Of a stretch of 64,000 nt of DNA, positions 24,871 to 33,365 are shown one piece after another. The stretch spans positions 124,001-188,000 of the forward strand of contig JADJLR010000009.1 of the NCBI GenBank assembly GCA_016710015.1, read 5' to 3'. A program made the position numbers and the translations under genes. The notes under the pieces are model-generated. The model did not search any database and was not told the DNA's origin. It worked only from the letters and a program-made list of their open reading frames with translations. Numbering within the stretch: the first letter of the stretch is position 1; each line of letters begins with the position of its first letter. The stretch is from Flavobacteriales bacterium (lineage in GTDB: Bacteria; Bacteroidota; Bacteroidia; Flavobacteriales_F; PHOS-HE28).

Positions 24871-25588
24871 TTGTCATCGGGCAGGAAGATCACCGCATCT
24901 GGACGCAATCGGCAGCCATCGGCAAGCGTAGTGCTTTCCTGCATGCTGTACTCTTGGCCTTTCACCAGGCCCGAGCCGTCCAACAACTTCTCCAGTAGCA
25001 TTTCGCCCCATGCGCCTTGTGCTTGCGAATCGCCTTTCAATGCTTTGGTAAGGTTGTCCGCATCCTTGCTCAAGCGTTGGTTCTGCTCCACCAACTTGGC
25101 CACCTCGCTCTTCAACAAGTGACGCTCCTTGCCTTCGGTCTCGTATGCCTTCCGCACCTGCTCTTCGAAGTCCTTCAGTTTGTCGTGCAACGGCCGCAGG
25201 ATGGTGCCGAGTTTCTCGTTCTGTTGTTCGGTCAGCTCCTTACCACGTGCGGTGAGCAGTTTGGTCGCGATCACCTCGAATTCGGTGGTCATGCGGGCTT
25301 GCGCCTTTTCCAGATCGGCGTGCTGGTTGTCCAGTTTCTCCTGAAGGCCACGGTTGCGTTCGGTCTCCGCTGCGAGTTGGGCGTTCAAGTCCATGGCTTC
25401 GCGCACGCGGTCTTGCACCAATTGCTCCTGCTCACCGATCCGGCGTTCCAGATCCGCGCGTTCCTGTGCATAGCGCTCTTGGATCAACCGACCGCTTCCG
25501 AATCCTTGGACCGCGACCACCAAGCAAAGCCGACGGCACCCAGCAACACGCCGAGGCAAAGACCGAGAAGGAGTGAAACAACATCCAT
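24864..25588 (-). CDS. rmuC: DNA recombination protein RmuC, N-terminal part
   Basis: The N-terminal membrane anchor and coiled coil of RmuC. Reading from the ATG at 25588 gives MDVVSLLLGLCLGVLLGAVG, a clear membrane segment, in a frame that is lost near 25490. The coiled-coil region (RADLERRIGEQEQLVQDRVRE) and the conserved AQGAWGEMLLEKLLDGSGL block follow, ending at FLPDDK. With both indels repaired the protein is ~440 residues, normal for the family. It lies 30 bases after the L,D-transpeptidase gene and overlaps the GWxTD gene by ATGA, so all are likely one transcript. Confidence 0.85.
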
Positions 25589-25618
25589 GGATGTGCGAAG
25601 TTACTGCCGGTGTCGGCC

Positions 25619-26290
25619 TCAATTGTCGAGGATCACGACCAGTGTGCCCACTGGAATGCTGTCGAACAACTGGATGATATCCGCATTGAGCATCCGGACG
25701 CAGCCCATAGAGCTGGCTGTTCCGATGGTGCGCTCATTTGCCGTACCGTGGATGTAGATGTAACGTTCATGACTGTCGAAGTTGTGGCCTTGGTTCACGC
25801 CGGGTTCCAAGCCCTCCAGCCACAGTAAGCGGGAAGTGATCCGATCCTTGTCCACGTCGGCGAAGTCTGGATCGGCCATGGCACCCGTGAATTCCCTGTC
25901 CTTCAATATGCCAAAGGCAGGCACGCCATCACCGATCTTCTCACTCACGCGGTGCAGCCCGGTCGGCGTGCGAAAGCTATCCTGATCTCCACCCAGACCA
26001 GCCTTGGCAGTGGAAATAGGATAGATACCCACAGAACGACCCCGGTTCACGTGGATGAGTTGCTGCCGCTGCACCGAAACGTAGAGCAGGTCATCCGCCT
26101 GCGGCCGATCGGGATAGCGCGCATTCATGAACTCCATCAAGAGGTCAACGAGGCCTTGCTTCAGGGGGTCGCCCCCGAACATGCCATTCGAAAGAAGCAA
26201 CATGCCGGCTACGCTCAGGAAAATGCCACGGACATGCATGAGATCCCAAAATTCGATCGATCGGTTCCAATATTGTTCTAAGTAAGACAT
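25619..26290 (-). CDS. L,D-transpeptidase (YkuD domain), membrane-anchored
   Basis: 223 residues. An N-terminal hydrophobic segment (GIFLSVAGMLLLSNGMF, residues ~22-38) anchors a YkuD catalytic domain. The active-site signature is complete: YIYIHGTANERTIG followed by SSMGCVRM, with the nucleophile cysteine in SMGC and the conserved HG upstream. The substrate-side loop GLGGDQDSFRTPTGLHRV is also typical. Enzymes of this family make 3-3 peptidoglycan cross-links or attach proteins to the wall; which applies here is unknown. The ATG lies 6 bases after the repaired Omp85 stop. Confidence 0.9.
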   Translation of the reverse strand: MSYLEQYWNRSIEFWDLMHVRGIFLSVAGMLLLSNGMFGGDPLKQGLVDLLMEFMNARYPDRPQADDLLYVSVQRQQLIHVNRGRSVGIYPISTAKAGLGGDQDSFRTPTGLHRVSEKIGDGVPAFGILKDREFTGAMADPDFADVDKDRITSRLLWLEGLEPGVNQGHNFDSHERYIYIHGTANERTIGTASSMGCVRMLNADIIQLFDSIPVGTLVVILDN

Positions 26291-26296
26291 GGCCGT

Positions 26297-27797
26297 TCAG
26301 AACAAACTGATGAATCCGAACTTCGAGCGTGCCGATCACGTAGCTGGATGCTTGGATGGAGGCCTCGTCCGCGCCGCGCAAGGTCTTGAGGCCACCGATG
26401 CGGTAGAGTTCGTTCACGTAGAGGTCATCATTCACCATGGTGCCGCCTTGTGCTGAAAGCCGGATGGTGCTGCGCCGCGCCAAAGGGATGTGGGCGGTGG
26501 CCGTTCCGTTCACTTCCAACTGCACGGTGCGGATCTCCGGGGCGACCTCCAATTGACCGAATACCGCTTGACTGGTGCGTTTTCGACCGGCGGAACCTTC
26601 GAGCTGAAGCGCATGTCCGCGCCGGGGGTTGAAGCGGTAATCGAACCGTTCGCGGAACAGGCCGAGTCCGTAGCTGATCAAGGAAACATCCGCCAAGCCG
26701 GGCTGCGCGATGGTATTGGAACCGAGCCGGTCGCTGCTCTTGCTGTTCACGAAGAGGGTCACCTTGTCCCCCTGCGACATCAAATACTCCAGGCCTGCCC
26801 GGGCGGTCAATTCCAAGAAGGTGGTGTCGCGTTTGAAGAGCTTCAGCATACCGTCCACACCGAAGGGGGTATTCAAGGCGTAGGGGAGGTTGCCGTGGAT
26901 CTTCAGATCCTGTGTGCCGTTCTGTAACCTGCGCCAATTGAGTTCGATGGCCTCGCCACGCTTCAAGGCATTCCGCAAGCGCAGGTCGAGGTCGCCGGTC
27001 AAATTCACCTTTCCGGTCAGGGGGTCCGGCTGGAGACCCAGTATCCCGTTGATGGAGCTGGCTTTCTTCGCATCCAAGAAAAGGAACAGCTTGCTCATCT
27101 CCGGTGTGAACTGCACGTACGGTCGTTGACGTTGGGTTACGAAGGGGAGTTCGCGGATCCGCTTCTCCACGGACTGGAGCAAGGCTTCATTGTACATATC
27201 GCCGGGCCGGATGCCGATGCTTGCGTAGAGGAAACGGAGGTTGGTCCGCGCACTTCCGCGCACCACCACACTGTCGAATTTCACGAGTCGTCCTTGCTCC
27301 ATGCGCAGTACAGCACGGAGGCCATCCTGCTGCGGCACGATGCTATCCAGCCAGACTTTGGCAAAGGGGTGACCGTTGTTCTCGCTGCGCCTCAACAGGG
27401 CTTGGAACAACCTGCCAACCTGGCGCGGATCGATCGGCGCATCGGCGTACAAACGTTCGCGGAATCCGGCCTCACTTGCGATCTCCGCCGGTACACCGCG
27501 AGTGGTCAGTTGCGCCCATTTGTATGATCGACCCACCACGAAGGGGCACAGCGAAGAATCGCCACTGGTATAGCAGGTGTCGCACGTGGCTTCTAGGAAC
27601 CCTTTGCCATGGGGGAAGGCGATGCGTTCACCCACTATAGCTTGTACACGTTCTGCATTGGCCGCTTGCACCGGTCGCAACCACTTCGCAGGGACCGCAG
27701 TATCGGGGTGCATCACCACCGTATGTCGTTGGGCTAGGCCGAGCAGGGGCAGGGCCAGAACGAACAACAAGACAGTTCTGATGCCGAGTGGGTTCAT
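26297..27797 (-). CDS. Omp85/TamA-like outer-membrane protein with internal deletion near the C-terminus
   Basis: The signal peptide MNPLGIRTVLLFVLALPLLG starts at ATG 27797, overlapping the ung stop by ATGA. POTRA-like repeats (~residues 100-290) precede an Omp85 barrel with RIGGLKTLRGADEASIQASS, a variant of the family's RGF/Y motif. After IGTLE the frame breaks. The bases that follow read, one frame over, RSKFGFISLF and stop (TGA 26297-26299), which is a textbook Omp85 terminal beta-strand. About 60 residues of the last strands are therefore missing and the ends are fused near 26325. Family members insert or translocate outer-membrane proteins. The gene is either damaged or mis-assembled. 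Confidence 0.85.
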
Positions 27798-28489
27798 GGG
27801 AGGGACCAGTTGATGGGCAGGCCGCCTTGCGCGCTGAGGAGTTCGTTCGTTTTGGAGAAGTGCCCACAACCCAAGAACCCGCGATGCGCGGAAAGCGGAG
27901 ATGGGTGAGGGGCCTTCAGTACGGAATGTCGCTCGGCATCGATCAGTGTGACCTTCTGGTGCGCGAACCGCCCCCAAAGCAGGAAGACCACACCGGAGCG
28001 GTGGGCTGAAATGGTACGGATCACTTCATCGGTGAAGGGTTCCCATCCCTTGCCTTGGTGTGAGCCTGCGGCACTGGCACGGACCGTGAGTGTGCTGTTC
28101 AACAACAACACGCCTTGTTCTGCCCAAGGCGTGAGGTCGCCATTCTTGGGTGGTGCGATGCCTAGGTCGCGTTGCACTTCCTTGAAGATGTTCTGCAAGG
28201 AGGGTGGTGGAGGGATGCCAGCGGGAACGGAAAAGGAGAGGCCATGCGCCTGACCGGGTCCGTGGTAGGGGTCCTGCCCGAGGATCACCACCCGAACGCG
28301 ATCGAATGGGGTGGCGTTGAACGCCGCGAAAATGTCACGTGCTTTCGGGAACATGACCTGAGAGGCCTGTTCGTGTAGCAGAAAGGTCTTCAATTGCGCG
28401 AAGGACTCTGCTTGGAACGCTTGGGCAAGCGGCTCCAACCAGCTCGAACCAATATCGGGTCGTCGGGGTGCGTTATCAGGGTGAAGCAT
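27794..28489 (-). CDS. ung: Uracil-DNA glycosylase, family 1
   Basis: Base-excision repair enzyme removing uracil from DNA. From the ATG at 28489 it is 231 residues. The catalytic water-activating loop VILGQDPYHGPGQAHGLSFSV (D73) is present, as are FKEVQRDLG, LLLNSTLTVR and the minor-groove loop HPSPLSAHRGFLG. An ATG at 28528 would add 13 unconserved residues and overlaps the -33 region of a divergent promoter, so the shorter form is preferred. It heads a six-gene minus-strand run and its stop overlaps the Omp85 start. Confidence 0.95.
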   Translation of the reverse strand: MLHPDNAPRRPDIGSSWLEPLAQAFQAESFAQLKTFLLHEQASQVMFPKARDIFAAFNATPFDRVRVVILGQDPYHGPGQAHGLSFSVPAGIPPPPSLQNIFKEVQRDLGIAPPKNGDLTPWAEQGVLLLNSTLTVRASAAGSHQGKGWEPFTDEVIRTISAHRSGVVFLLWGRFAHQKVTLIDAERHSVLKAPHPSPLSAHRGFLGCGHFSKTNELLSAQGGLPINWSLP

Positions 28490-28528
28490 ACGTGGTCCCG
28501 AAGATCGACGATCCTGCTGTTGAAACAT

Positions 28529-28562
28529 TTTGAAGGCACATTCGTTTCGGGGGTTAACTTTG
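28529..28562 (+). promoter_or_regulatory. Strong Bacteroidota promoter facing a non-coding interval
   Basis: TTTG at 28529-28532 and TAACTTTG at 28555-28562, separated by 22 bases, form the best -33/-7 pair in the window. Initiation would be near 28569. No plus-strand gene follows; a two-hairpin unit ends ~70 bases later. Confidence 0.65.
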
Positions 28563-28568
28563 TGGAGC

Positions 28569-28640
28569 TAGGGTGCGTAGAACACCCACGAACGTGAATT
28601 AGGATCTACCGGACCCCAAGGTCCGGGCTTCCTTGTTTCC
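28569..28640 (+). ncRNA. Candidate small RNA with intrinsic terminator
   Basis: The ~70-base interval after the promoter has a first hairpin GGGTG-cgtagaa-CACCC (28571-28587). A terminator-like hairpin CCGGACC-CCAA-GGTCCGG (28609-28626) follows, with a pyrimidine-rich tail GCTTCCTTGTTTCC. Both neighbouring genes (ung, osmC) are on the other strand, so the transcript is not a leader of either. It may belong to a known Bacteroidota RNA family such as Flavo-1, or be new; I cannot test this. The terminator stem could also serve osmC from the other side, although the tail there is not T-rich. Confidence 0.5.
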
Positions 28641-28651
28641 CAGCGGTTCGT

Positions 28652-29057
28652 TCAACCGTAAATGAAATGGATGTCCTGCACCAGGTCCGGATGCAGGCTT
28701 TTCGCCACTGGGCAGGTCCTCGCTGCGGCTTCCAGCAGGGTTCGTTCAGCTTCACCCAGGTCGGTACCGTCCATCGTCACGTGTACTTCCACACGCTCCA
28801 CTCTCCGTGGCCCAGATGCCATGTGCTTCACCACACGGGCGCGTAGGTGCTTCAGTTCCAGCCCTCTGGCATTCGCAGCGATCCCCATCAACGTGAGCAT
28901 GCAATTGGCCAGTGCCGTGGCGAGAAGGTCCGTTGGTGAAAAGGCTTCACCCTTTCCTTGGTTGTCCAAAGGAGCATCAGTAAGGAACTGGTCGCCACTG
29001 CGCACGTGTGGCGCGGATGCGCAGTTCGCCTAGGTATTCAACCGTCGCTGTATCCAT
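28652..29057 (-). CDS. OsmC/Ohr-family thiol peroxidase-like protein (one frameshift)
   Basis: The ATG at 29057 begins MDTATVEYLGELRIRAT. The frame slips near 29005 and homology continues as RSGDQFLTDAPLDNQGKGEA and FSPTDLLATALANCMLT. The two family cysteines are present in ALANCM and ARTCPVAKSL, with LKHLRARVVKHMA between, typical of the OsmC fold that reduces organic hydroperoxides. The repaired product is ~134 residues, the usual length for this subfamily. TACCTTTC upstream on the coding strand is a one-mismatch -7 element. It is divergent from the outer-membrane protein gene. Confidence 0.85.
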
Positions 29058-29234
29058 GGTGGTCCGTGCTTGAACGGATCCGGGGAAAGGTAACGTCGCA
29101 CTGACGTAACACCGTTTCGGAATACGTAATGGTCCTCTCGCCTTCGGCTCAACGGCCCAAACGTATTCTCTCACGCGCATTTGCCACTTCTAAGCCCAGC
29201 CCGGCCATGGGTCGATCAGAGCTAAGAATTGGTC

Positions 29235-29242
29235 TAACTTTG
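29235..29242 (+). promoter_or_regulatory. Promoter -7 element for the outer-membrane protein/lipA unit
   Basis: TAACTTTG matches TAnnTTTG exactly. Initiation near 29249 leaves a leader of only ~9 bases before the ATG at 29258, so it also argues against the longer frame starting at 29129. Confidence 0.55.
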
Positions 29243-29257
29243 TGTGCCCACGCGCGG

Positions 29258-30007
29258 ATGCGTATCCTCCTTCCACTCCCTCTATCGGTCTTAGGTGTGG
29301 CCCATGTTTCGGCCCAACAGACGATCTATGAGGAGTCCAGAGTACCCTACAAACGGGAACTGATCGGCGGAGTGCTGATCCACGGTGACGGTTGGGGACT
29401 TCAATTCTATCACGCCAAGTACAATACGGCACGCGAACGGCGACTGCTCGGTTTGGAACTGGTGGGTATGAAGCACCCGAAGGAGATCAAAAGCTTCAAT
29501 CCCTATTATGAGGATTCGCGAGGCTACTTCTACGGTAAAGCGAATTCATTCATGATCCTGCGCCCGACCTATGGGCAGAAGTTGCAGATCACGGACAAGA
29601 TCCGGCGTTCCGGGGTGGAGGTGAATTTCATTTGGGGAGTCGGGCCTTCGCTGGGTCTACTGAAGCCGGTGTATTTGCAGATCGGCAAGCCGGACCGGAT
29701 CCCCTACGCGAACATCGTCACGGAGCGCTACGATCCGGCTGTTCATGATGTGCAGAACATTTACGGCAGAGCCACTTGGTTCAATGGTCTGGATGAGATG
29801 AAGCTCTATCCAGGCGGTTTCGGGCGGATCGCCTTCAGCTTTGAATATTCCGGGCAAGTGACCGGCTTGAAGGGGATCGAAGTGGGTGCCACGATGGATG
29901 CCTACCCGAAAGTGGTGCCGATCATGGCGGAATTGGAGGGCGTGGTGAACAAACGCTTCTTCTTCGAGTTCTACCTCGCGCTTCAATTCGGAAAGAAGTA
30001 TACCTGA
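29258..30007 (+). CDS. Predicted outer-membrane beta-barrel protein, Bacteroidota-conserved
   Basis: 249 residues from the ATG at 29258. The signal peptide MRILLPLPLSVLGVAHVSAQ precedes alternating beta-strand-like segments (GGVLIHGDGWGLQFYHAKY, RLLGLELVGMKHPKEIK, VEVNFIWGVGPSLGLLKPVY). A short aromatic-rich end (FFFEFYLALQFGKKYT) fits a barrel terminus. The start is fixed by the signal peptide and a TAACTTTG promoter just upstream. The stop overlaps the lipA ATG (TGATG). I recognise it as a conserved outer-membrane type without a known function. Confidence 0.75.
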   Translation: MRILLPLPLSVLGVAHVSAQQTIYEESRVPYKRELIGGVLIHGDGWGLQFYHAKYNTARERRLLGLELVGMKHPKEIKSFNPYYEDSRGYFYGKANSFMILRPTYGQKLQITDKIRRSGVEVNFIWGVGPSLGLLKPVYLQIGKPDRIPYANIVTERYDPAVHDVQNIYGRATWFNGLDEMKLYPGGFGRIAFSFEYSGQVTGLKGIEVGATMDAYPKVVPIMAELEGVVNKRFFFEFYLALQFGKKYT

Positions 30008-30441
30008 TGAACGACACGGCAGTAGCAGAAGGACCCGAGCGGGTGAAGAAGCCGGATTGGCTCCGGGTGAAACTCCCCACGGGAGAGAGTTACCGGAAAG
30101 TGCGGGAGATCGTGAGCGAGCACAAGCTGCACACCATTTGCCAAAGCGGCAATTGCCCGAACATGGGCGAGTGCTGGGGTGCAGGTACGGCCACCTTCAT
30201 GATCCTCGGAAACGTGTGTACACGGAGCTGTGGGTTCTGCTCCGTCGCTACGGGCAGGCCGGATGCAGTGGATCCTTTCGAACCGGCACGCGTGGCGCGT
30301 AGCGTGGAATTGATGGGGGTGAAGCATTGCGTCATCACCAGTGTGGATCGCGATGACCTGAAGGATGGTGGCAGTGACATTTGGGCACGTACCATTCGCG
30401 CCATCCGTCGCCGTACTCCAGCACTACCATGGAAACCTTGA
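30007..30441 (+). CDS. lipA: Lipoyl synthase, N-terminal part
   Basis: Radical-SAM enzyme that inserts two sulfurs into protein-bound octanoate to make lipoyl cofactors. This fragment carries the auxiliary-cluster cysteines CQSGNCPNMGEC and the radical-SAM CTRSCGFC, plus SVATGRP and HCVITSVDRDDLKDGGS. The frame is lost after RRRTPA at ~30420. The ATG shares one base with the preceding stop. Confidence 0.92.
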   Translation: MNDTAVAEGPERVKKPDWLRVKLPTGESYRKVREIVSEHKLHTICQSGNCPNMGECWGAGTATFMILGNVCTRSCGFCSVATGRPDAVDPFEPARVARSVELMGVKHCVITSVDRDDLKDGGSDIWARTIRAIRRRTPALPWKP

Positions 30442-30879
30442 TCCCGATTTCCAAGGAATTGGGAGAACCTAGCGGTGGTCACAGAGATGGCTCCGGATAT
30501 TCTTTCGCACAACTTGGAAACGGTACGAAGGCTCACAAAGCAAGTGCGCATACAAGCCAAATACGACCGTAGTTTGGAGGTACTTATGCGCTCCAAGCGT
30601 GCTGGTCTTCGCACCAAGAGCGGCATCATGCTCGGCTGGGGAGAGCGCCAAGAGGTGGAGGAGAGCATGGATGACTTGCGCAGTGTGGGTGTGGACATCC
30701 TCACCCTCGGCCAATACCTACAACCCACCAAAGCGCACCTTCCGGTTGCCGAATTCATCCACCCCGACCGCTTCGCACGCTTCAAGGAAGTGGGCATGGC
30801 CAAAGGATTCCGATACGTGGAAAGCGGACCACTCGTTCGCAGTAGTTACCATGCCGAGAAGCATCTCTTCGATCTATGA
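30420..30879 (+). CDS. lipA: Lipoyl synthase, C-terminal part (after clustered indels)
   Basis: The remainder of LipA. Between 30413 and 30475 three single-base losses are needed to read TTMETLIP, DFQGIGRT and LAVVTEMAPDILSHN, which is the normal family sequence. From 30475 the frame is clean through SGIMLGWGE, GVDILTLGQYLQP and the diagnostic VRSSYHAEKH end. Repaired length is ~290 residues, standard for LipA. Three lesions in ~60 bases of an essential-type enzyme look like a poorly polished stretch. Confidence 0.88.
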
Positions 30880-30928
30880 TCCGAGGGACTTTTCTGCATT
30901 CTTCGATCTGCTACTTAACTCATGTACC

Positions 30929-30967
30929 GTCGACCCTGTCATCCCGGCCTTGAGCCGGTAGGGTCGA
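30929..30967. repeat. REP-like nested palindrome
   Basis: TCGACCCT (30930-30937) pairs with AGGGTCGA (30960-30967), and CCGGC-cttga-GCCGG (30944-30958) forms an inner stem. The core GTCATCCCGGCCTTGAGCCGG resembles palindromic repeats scattered in many bacterial genomes. It lies between lipA and gap and could end the lipA transcript, although no T-run follows. Confidence 0.6.
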
Positions 30968-30990
30968 TGACTTCATTCCTACCTTCTAAC

Positions 30991-31983
30991 ATGACCCGCA
31001 TAGCCATCAATGGATTCGGTCGCATCGGACGTGTGACCGCTCGTATACTGCAAGAGCGTTCCGACCTCGAACTCGTCGCCGTCAATGACCTCACGGACAA
31101 CAAGACGCTGGCCCACCTTTTCAAGTACGACTCCGTTCACGGAGTGTTCCCCGGCGAAGTATCCTACGACGAGGAAAGTCTGAGCCTTGGCGGGAAAAAG
31201 GTGAAGGCCTATGCGGAGAAGGATCAGGCAGCACTGCCATGGGCGGAACTGAAGATCGATGTGGTGCTGGAATGCACGGGGCACTTCCTCACGCGTGAAA
31301 GTGCAGGGGCACACCTGAAGGCCGGTGCGAAGAAGGTGGTTTTGTCCGCACCTGCGAAGGATGCGGGTATCAAGACCGTGGTGCTTGGGGTGAACGATCA
31401 CCTGCTCTCACCCGATGATCAGATCGTCAGCAACGCATCGTGTACCACCAACTGCGCCGCACCGATGATCATGGGCATCAACGAGCTCTGCGGCATCGAG
31501 GACGGATTCATCACCACCATTCACAGCTACACGGGAGACCAACGCTTGCACGATGCACCCCACCGGGATCTGCGCCGGGCGCGTGCTGCAGCCGTATCCA
31601 TGATCCCTACGACAACTGGTGCAGCGAAGGCCATCACGCGGATCTTCCCCGAGCTCGATGGTCGGCTGGGTGGCGGTGGTATTCGCGTACCTGTTCCGGA
31701 TGGATCGATCACGGATATCACTTGTCGCGTAAAGAACTTGAAGTCCGCAGAGGAGATAAATGCCCACTTCAAGCAAATGGCCAACGGAAAACTGAAAGGC
31801 ATTCTCCGCTACACCGAAGACCCGATCGTTAGTGTGGACATCGTAGGTGACCCCAACAGCTGCATCTTCGACTCGCAACTCACCAGCGTGGTGGGTAACA
31901 TGGTGAAGGTGATGGGTTGGTACGACAACGAGTACGGGTATAGCTCGCGGTTGGTGGATCTGGTTGGAAGGGTGGGGGGATAG
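30991..31983 (+). CDS. gap: Glyceraldehyde-3-phosphate dehydrogenase, type I
   Basis: NAD(P)-dependent glycolytic/gluconeogenic dehydrogenase, 330 residues from the ATG at 30991, where the canonical MTRIAINGFGRIGR begins. The frame is open from 30922 but the extra residues come from the REP-like palindrome. Catalytic C151 lies in NASCTTNC; the P-site and phosphate loops (HSYTGDQRLHDAPHRDLRRAR, IPTTTGAAKA) and the ending WYDNEYGYSSRL are all present. An Asp in VAVNDLT at the end of the second strand suggests NAD preference. It is convergent with the LpxH-like gene. Confidence 0.97.
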   Translation: MTRIAINGFGRIGRVTARILQERSDLELVAVNDLTDNKTLAHLFKYDSVHGVFPGEVSYDEESLSLGGKKVKAYAEKDQAALPWAELKIDVVLECTGHFLTRESAGAHLKAGAKKVVLSAPAKDAGIKTVVLGVNDHLLSPDDQIVSNASCTTNCAAPMIMGINELCGIEDGFITTIHSYTGDQRLHDAPHRDLRRARAAAVSMIPTTTGAAKAITRIFPELDGRLGGGGIRVPVPDGSITDITCRVKNLKSAEEINAHFKQMANGKLKGILRYTEDPIVSVDIVGDPNSCIFDSQLTSVVGNMVKVMGWYDNEYGYSSRLVDLVGRVGG

Positions 31984-32009
31984 TTGTTCCAGCCGAAATG
32001 TCGAACAAC
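31983..32009. terminator. Possible bidirectional hairpin between gap and the LpxH-like gene
   Basis: GTTGTTC (31983-31989) and GAACAAC (32003-32009) form a 7-bp stem with a 13-base loop between convergent genes. No strong T-tract follows in either direction, so this is a weak call. Confidence 0.35.
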
Positions 32010-32015
32010 GACCAA

Positions 32016-32813
32016 CTAAACCGCCGGTCCACCCGTTATCCGCTGATCCCCGTTCAACGCACCATCGCTCGTCCGTATCATCAGGTTCATCTGCGTGCCG
32101 TCGAAGATCGCGTATGTGAAATAGGTGATCCAATCGCCGAGGTTGATGTACCGCGCGCCGGGTGCTACTTCCAGGTCGATCGGTAAGTGCCGGTGACCGA
32201 AGAGCATGTAGTCATAGTGCTTTTTCGTTAGCTCTTCCTTGCAATACTGCACCAGCCACTCCTTGTCCTCGCCCAGCCATTTACGGTCGTTCGCGTAGCT
32301 CTTCTTGCGACTACGTCCGCTCCAGAAATCACCGAGCCACAGCCCGAAGTTGGGGTGCAAGCGAGCAAAGGCCCATTGGCATATCGGATTGCGGAAGATC
32401 TTCTTCATGAACTTGTAGCCGTGGTCGCCCGGCCCCAGTCCGTCGCCATGTCCGATCAGGAATTGTTTGCCGTCGATGGTGCGTTCGATCGGCTCGCGAT
32501 GCACGATCACACCGGTTTCCTTCGGCACATAGTCGAAGATCCACATGTCGTGGTTGCCGATGAAGAGGTGGACCGGGATACCGCGATCCGTGAGTTCAGC
32601 GAGCTTGCCCAAGAACCGCACATACCCACGCGGGACCGCGTACTTGTACTCGAACCAAAAGTCGAACAGGTCGCCCATCAGGATGATCTCCGTCGCATCC
32701 TTCGCAGCTTCGTCCAAGAACGCGACGATCCGTTTTTCACGCATCAAGCTGCTTTCCGCATCGGGAACACCGAGGTGGAGATCACCGAGGAAGTAGATGC
32801 GTGTCCCTTTCAT
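32016..32813 (-). CDS. UDP-2,3-diacylglucosamine diphosphatase-like metallophosphoesterase (LpxH-type)
   Basis: A 265-residue calcineurin-like phosphoesterase. All metal-site blocks are present in order: YFLGDLHLG, LMGDLFDFWFEY, LFIGNHDMW, FLIGHGDGL and MLFGHRHLP. The FDFWFEY block is characteristic of LpxH-type enzymes, which hydrolyse UDP-diacylglucosamine to lipid X in lipid A synthesis at the inner membrane. The ATG at 32813 starts directly before the conserved strand; an in-frame ATG at 32840 would add nine unconserved residues. lpxK lies 8 kb away on the same strand. Confidence 0.88.
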   Translation of the reverse strand: MKGTRIYFLGDLHLGVPDAESSLMREKRIVAFLDEAAKDATEIILMGDLFDFWFEYKYAVPRGYVRFLGKLAELTDRGIPVHLFIGNHDMWIFDYVPKETGVIVHREPIERTIDGKQFLIGHGDGLGPGDHGYKFMKKIFRNPICQWAFARLHPNFGLWLGDFWSGRSRKKSYANDRKWLGEDKEWLVQYCKEELTKKHYDYMLFGHRHLPIDLEVAPGARYINLGDWITYFTYAIFDGTQMNLMIRTSDGALNGDQRITGGPAV

Positions 32814-32861
32814 CGTCGCTGTTGTTCGGGGAGAAGTCATTCTTCATTACATGCAAGCTAG

Positions 32862-32893
32862 CTGTCAGCAGTCAGTAGTGTCAGTTGTCAGTG
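32862..32893 (+). repeat. Left arm of inverted GTCAG array
   Basis: Four GTCAG units begin at 32864, 32871, 32880 and 32887, spaced 7-9-7 bases. The arm is matched in inverted orientation at 33336-33365 with the same spacing. A fifth GTCAG at 32911-32915 overlaps the stop codon of the enclosed gene. Confidence 0.85.
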
Positions 32894-32911
32894 AATGCAC
32901 GCACAGTTTGG

Positions 32912-33262
32912 TCAGACGTATGGCGAGTTCATCACCGCATGGATGAGCTTTCCACTCTCTTGGACCATGCCATGAAGCTGCTCGAATTGTTCCGCATTGA
33001 TCAGGCGTTTCCGCTTTCCGAAGATCAAGAGCGAACGCGTCTCGTTACAGGAACCTTTGGCGATCACGAGGTACTTCAATCGATCAGGTTTTGTCGGACG
33101 TTCGAATCCTTCGGCAATGTTGCTCGGAACTGAAACGGAAGCACGGTATACTTGATCCACGAAACAGAATCGTTTGCAATTATCCACGGCATCGGTGACC
33201 GCCACTGCCATATCCATGGACTTTTGCCAAGCAATTGAATATTCGAATCGGGTAATTGCCAT
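32912..33262 (-). CDS. Four-helix-bundle protein (S23/IVP family)
   Basis: 116 residues from the ATG at 33262; the frame is open further upstream but that part translates the repeat arm. It belongs to the four-helix-bundle family first seen inside 23S rRNA intervening sequences: the start FEYSIAWQKSMDMAVAV, the central QVYRASVSVPSNIAEGFER and KGSCNETRSLL are the family blocks. The fold is also shared by the Avd accessory proteins of diversity-generating retroelements, but no reverse transcriptase is nearby. Molecular role unknown, possibly nucleic-acid binding. The gene is bracketed by matching inverted GTCAG arrays, which suggests it travels as a cassette. Confidence 0.88.
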   Translation of the reverse strand: MAITRFEYSIAWQKSMDMAVAVTDAVDNCKRFCFVDQVYRASVSVPSNIAEGFERPTKPDRLKYLVIAKGSCNETRSLLIFGKRKRLINAEQFEQLHGMVQESGKLIHAVMNSPYV

Positions 33263-33335
33263 CTGCGTATCGGGTTTTGGTGAGCCATGAAGATATTCAG
33301 TGGAACTCGCACGGACGGTTGAAAGAGCACGCGTT

Positions 33336-33365
33336 GCTGACTGCTGACCGCACTGACCGCTGACC
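33336..33365 (-). repeat. Right arm of inverted GTCAG array
   Basis: CTGAC units (GTCAG on the minus strand) begin at 33337, 33344, 33353 and 33360, again spaced 7-9-7. Read on the minus strand, this arm matches the left arm at about 25 of 35 aligned bases, with all four pentamers exact. Confidence 0.85.

Noticed and set aside
32912..33262. Four-helix-bundle gene as an Avd protein of a diversity-generating retroelement
   Set aside because: No reverse transcriptase, template repeat or variable target gene is present nearby.
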